Source: Brevibacillus borstelensis
GTDB taxonomy: Bacteria; Bacillota; Bacilli; Brevibacillales; Brevibacillaceae
Reading direction: 5' to 3'
DNA length: 34,000 nucleotides
NCBI RefSeq assembly: GCF_003710865.1
Contig: NZ_RHHO01000042.1
Span: 1-34,000 of the forward strand
Made by a program: the position numbers and the translations under genes. Below are positions 33,842-34,000 of this stretch, in pieces. Numbering within the stretch: the stretch's first letter is position 1; each line of letters opens with the position of its first letter. Below the pieces are notes generated by a model. It had not been told where the DNA came from. It ran no database searches and saw nothing but the letters and a program-made list of their open reading frames with translations.

Positions 33842-34000
33842 GCGTGCCCAGCAAGCCGTTAATTGCTAGTTGGTGAAAGTCCAACCGAGGCAGGAGCCAA
33901 GTCACCTCGTAGCTGACAGGCAACTGGTGGAGAAATCCTAAGGTTGAAGCCCTGTGACAAAGTAACTCGAAAGAGTGCGAGCAAATCAGCAGGCCGTAAC
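33842..34000 (+). mobile_element. 5' part of a group II intron, probably class IIC
   Basis: The sequence beginning GCGTGCCCAGCAAGCC resembles the 5' end and domain I of bacterial group II introns. Visible features are a GTGYG-like start, the hairpin TTGGTGAAAGTCCAA (33870-33884), and the stretch GTTGAAGCCCTGTGACAAAG, then a small hairpin ACTCGAAAGAGT and GCGAGCAAATCAGCAGGCC. It sits directly behind the tatD terminator, the preferred target of group IIC introns. The exact 5' boundary is uncertain (33837-33844). The reverse transcriptase gene and the catalytic domain V would lie past the window end. Confidence 0.72.

Overview
The window comes from an endospore-forming, Gram-positive Bacillota genome, most likely Brevibacillus or a close relative. 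The case rests on gene order. From 14.0 to 33.8 kb it follows the region known in Bacillus subtilis as scr/ffs-dnaX-yaaK-recR-yaaL-bofA ... csfB ... yaaO-tmk-darA-yaaR-holB-ricT-yabA-yabB-yazA-rsmI-abrB-metS-tatD. It also has a long Bacillus-type SRP RNA, sporulation genes, many GTG and TTG starts and strong Shine-Dalgarno sites. The genus is an inference.

Layout. Positions 1-54 are the 3' end of a 23S rRNA, followed by a terminator with no 5S gene in between. Positions 489-4452 hold a nitrous-oxide-reductase maturation cluster (nosD, nosL, nosY, nosF and a small membrane protein) without nosZ. Positions 4481-5546 (minus strand) hold an arsenic operon: arsR, arsI and a small Cys-tailed protein, with four matching 16-bp palindromes. 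Positions 5659-13938 are a mixed accessory stretch: a DUF4870 protein, a CDF cation transporter, flavohaemoglobin behind an Fnr-type box, two EamA transporters, a purine permease and an HD-GYP phosphodiesterase. The SRP RNA (14009-14274) and a sporulation-type histidine kinase follow.

From dnaX onward the window carries replication, repair and translation housekeeping genes interleaved with sporulation genes (bofA, csfB, abrB, ricT) and signalling genes (darA). Departures from the Bacillus order include a CPBP protease after recR, an unknown membrane protein on the minus strand, and a 340-aa protein between bofA and csfB that looks like a degenerate nucleotide-sugar dehydrogenase without its NAD domain or catalytic cysteine. 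abrB has a consensus promoter with a Spo0A box just downstream of the start point, and three more Spo0A boxes lie between abrB and metS. metS is preceded by a methionine T-box. After tatD there is a strong terminator, and the window ends inside what looks like the 5' part of a group II intron, probably the IIC class that inserts behind terminators.

How the genes work together. The nos proteins deliver copper and sulfur to a reductase encoded elsewhere. ArsR, ArsI and the partner protein answer organoarsenicals. Fnr probably drives hmp under low oxygen or nitrosative stress, which fits denitrification. The kinase, bofA, csfB, ricT and abrB all feed into the Spo0A-sigma-factor sporulation cascade. 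I did not find one wholly new system. The best candidates for a second look are the degenerate dehydrogenase with its folded leader, the ars Cys-tail protein, the phased Spo0A boxes and the nosZ-less nos cluster.
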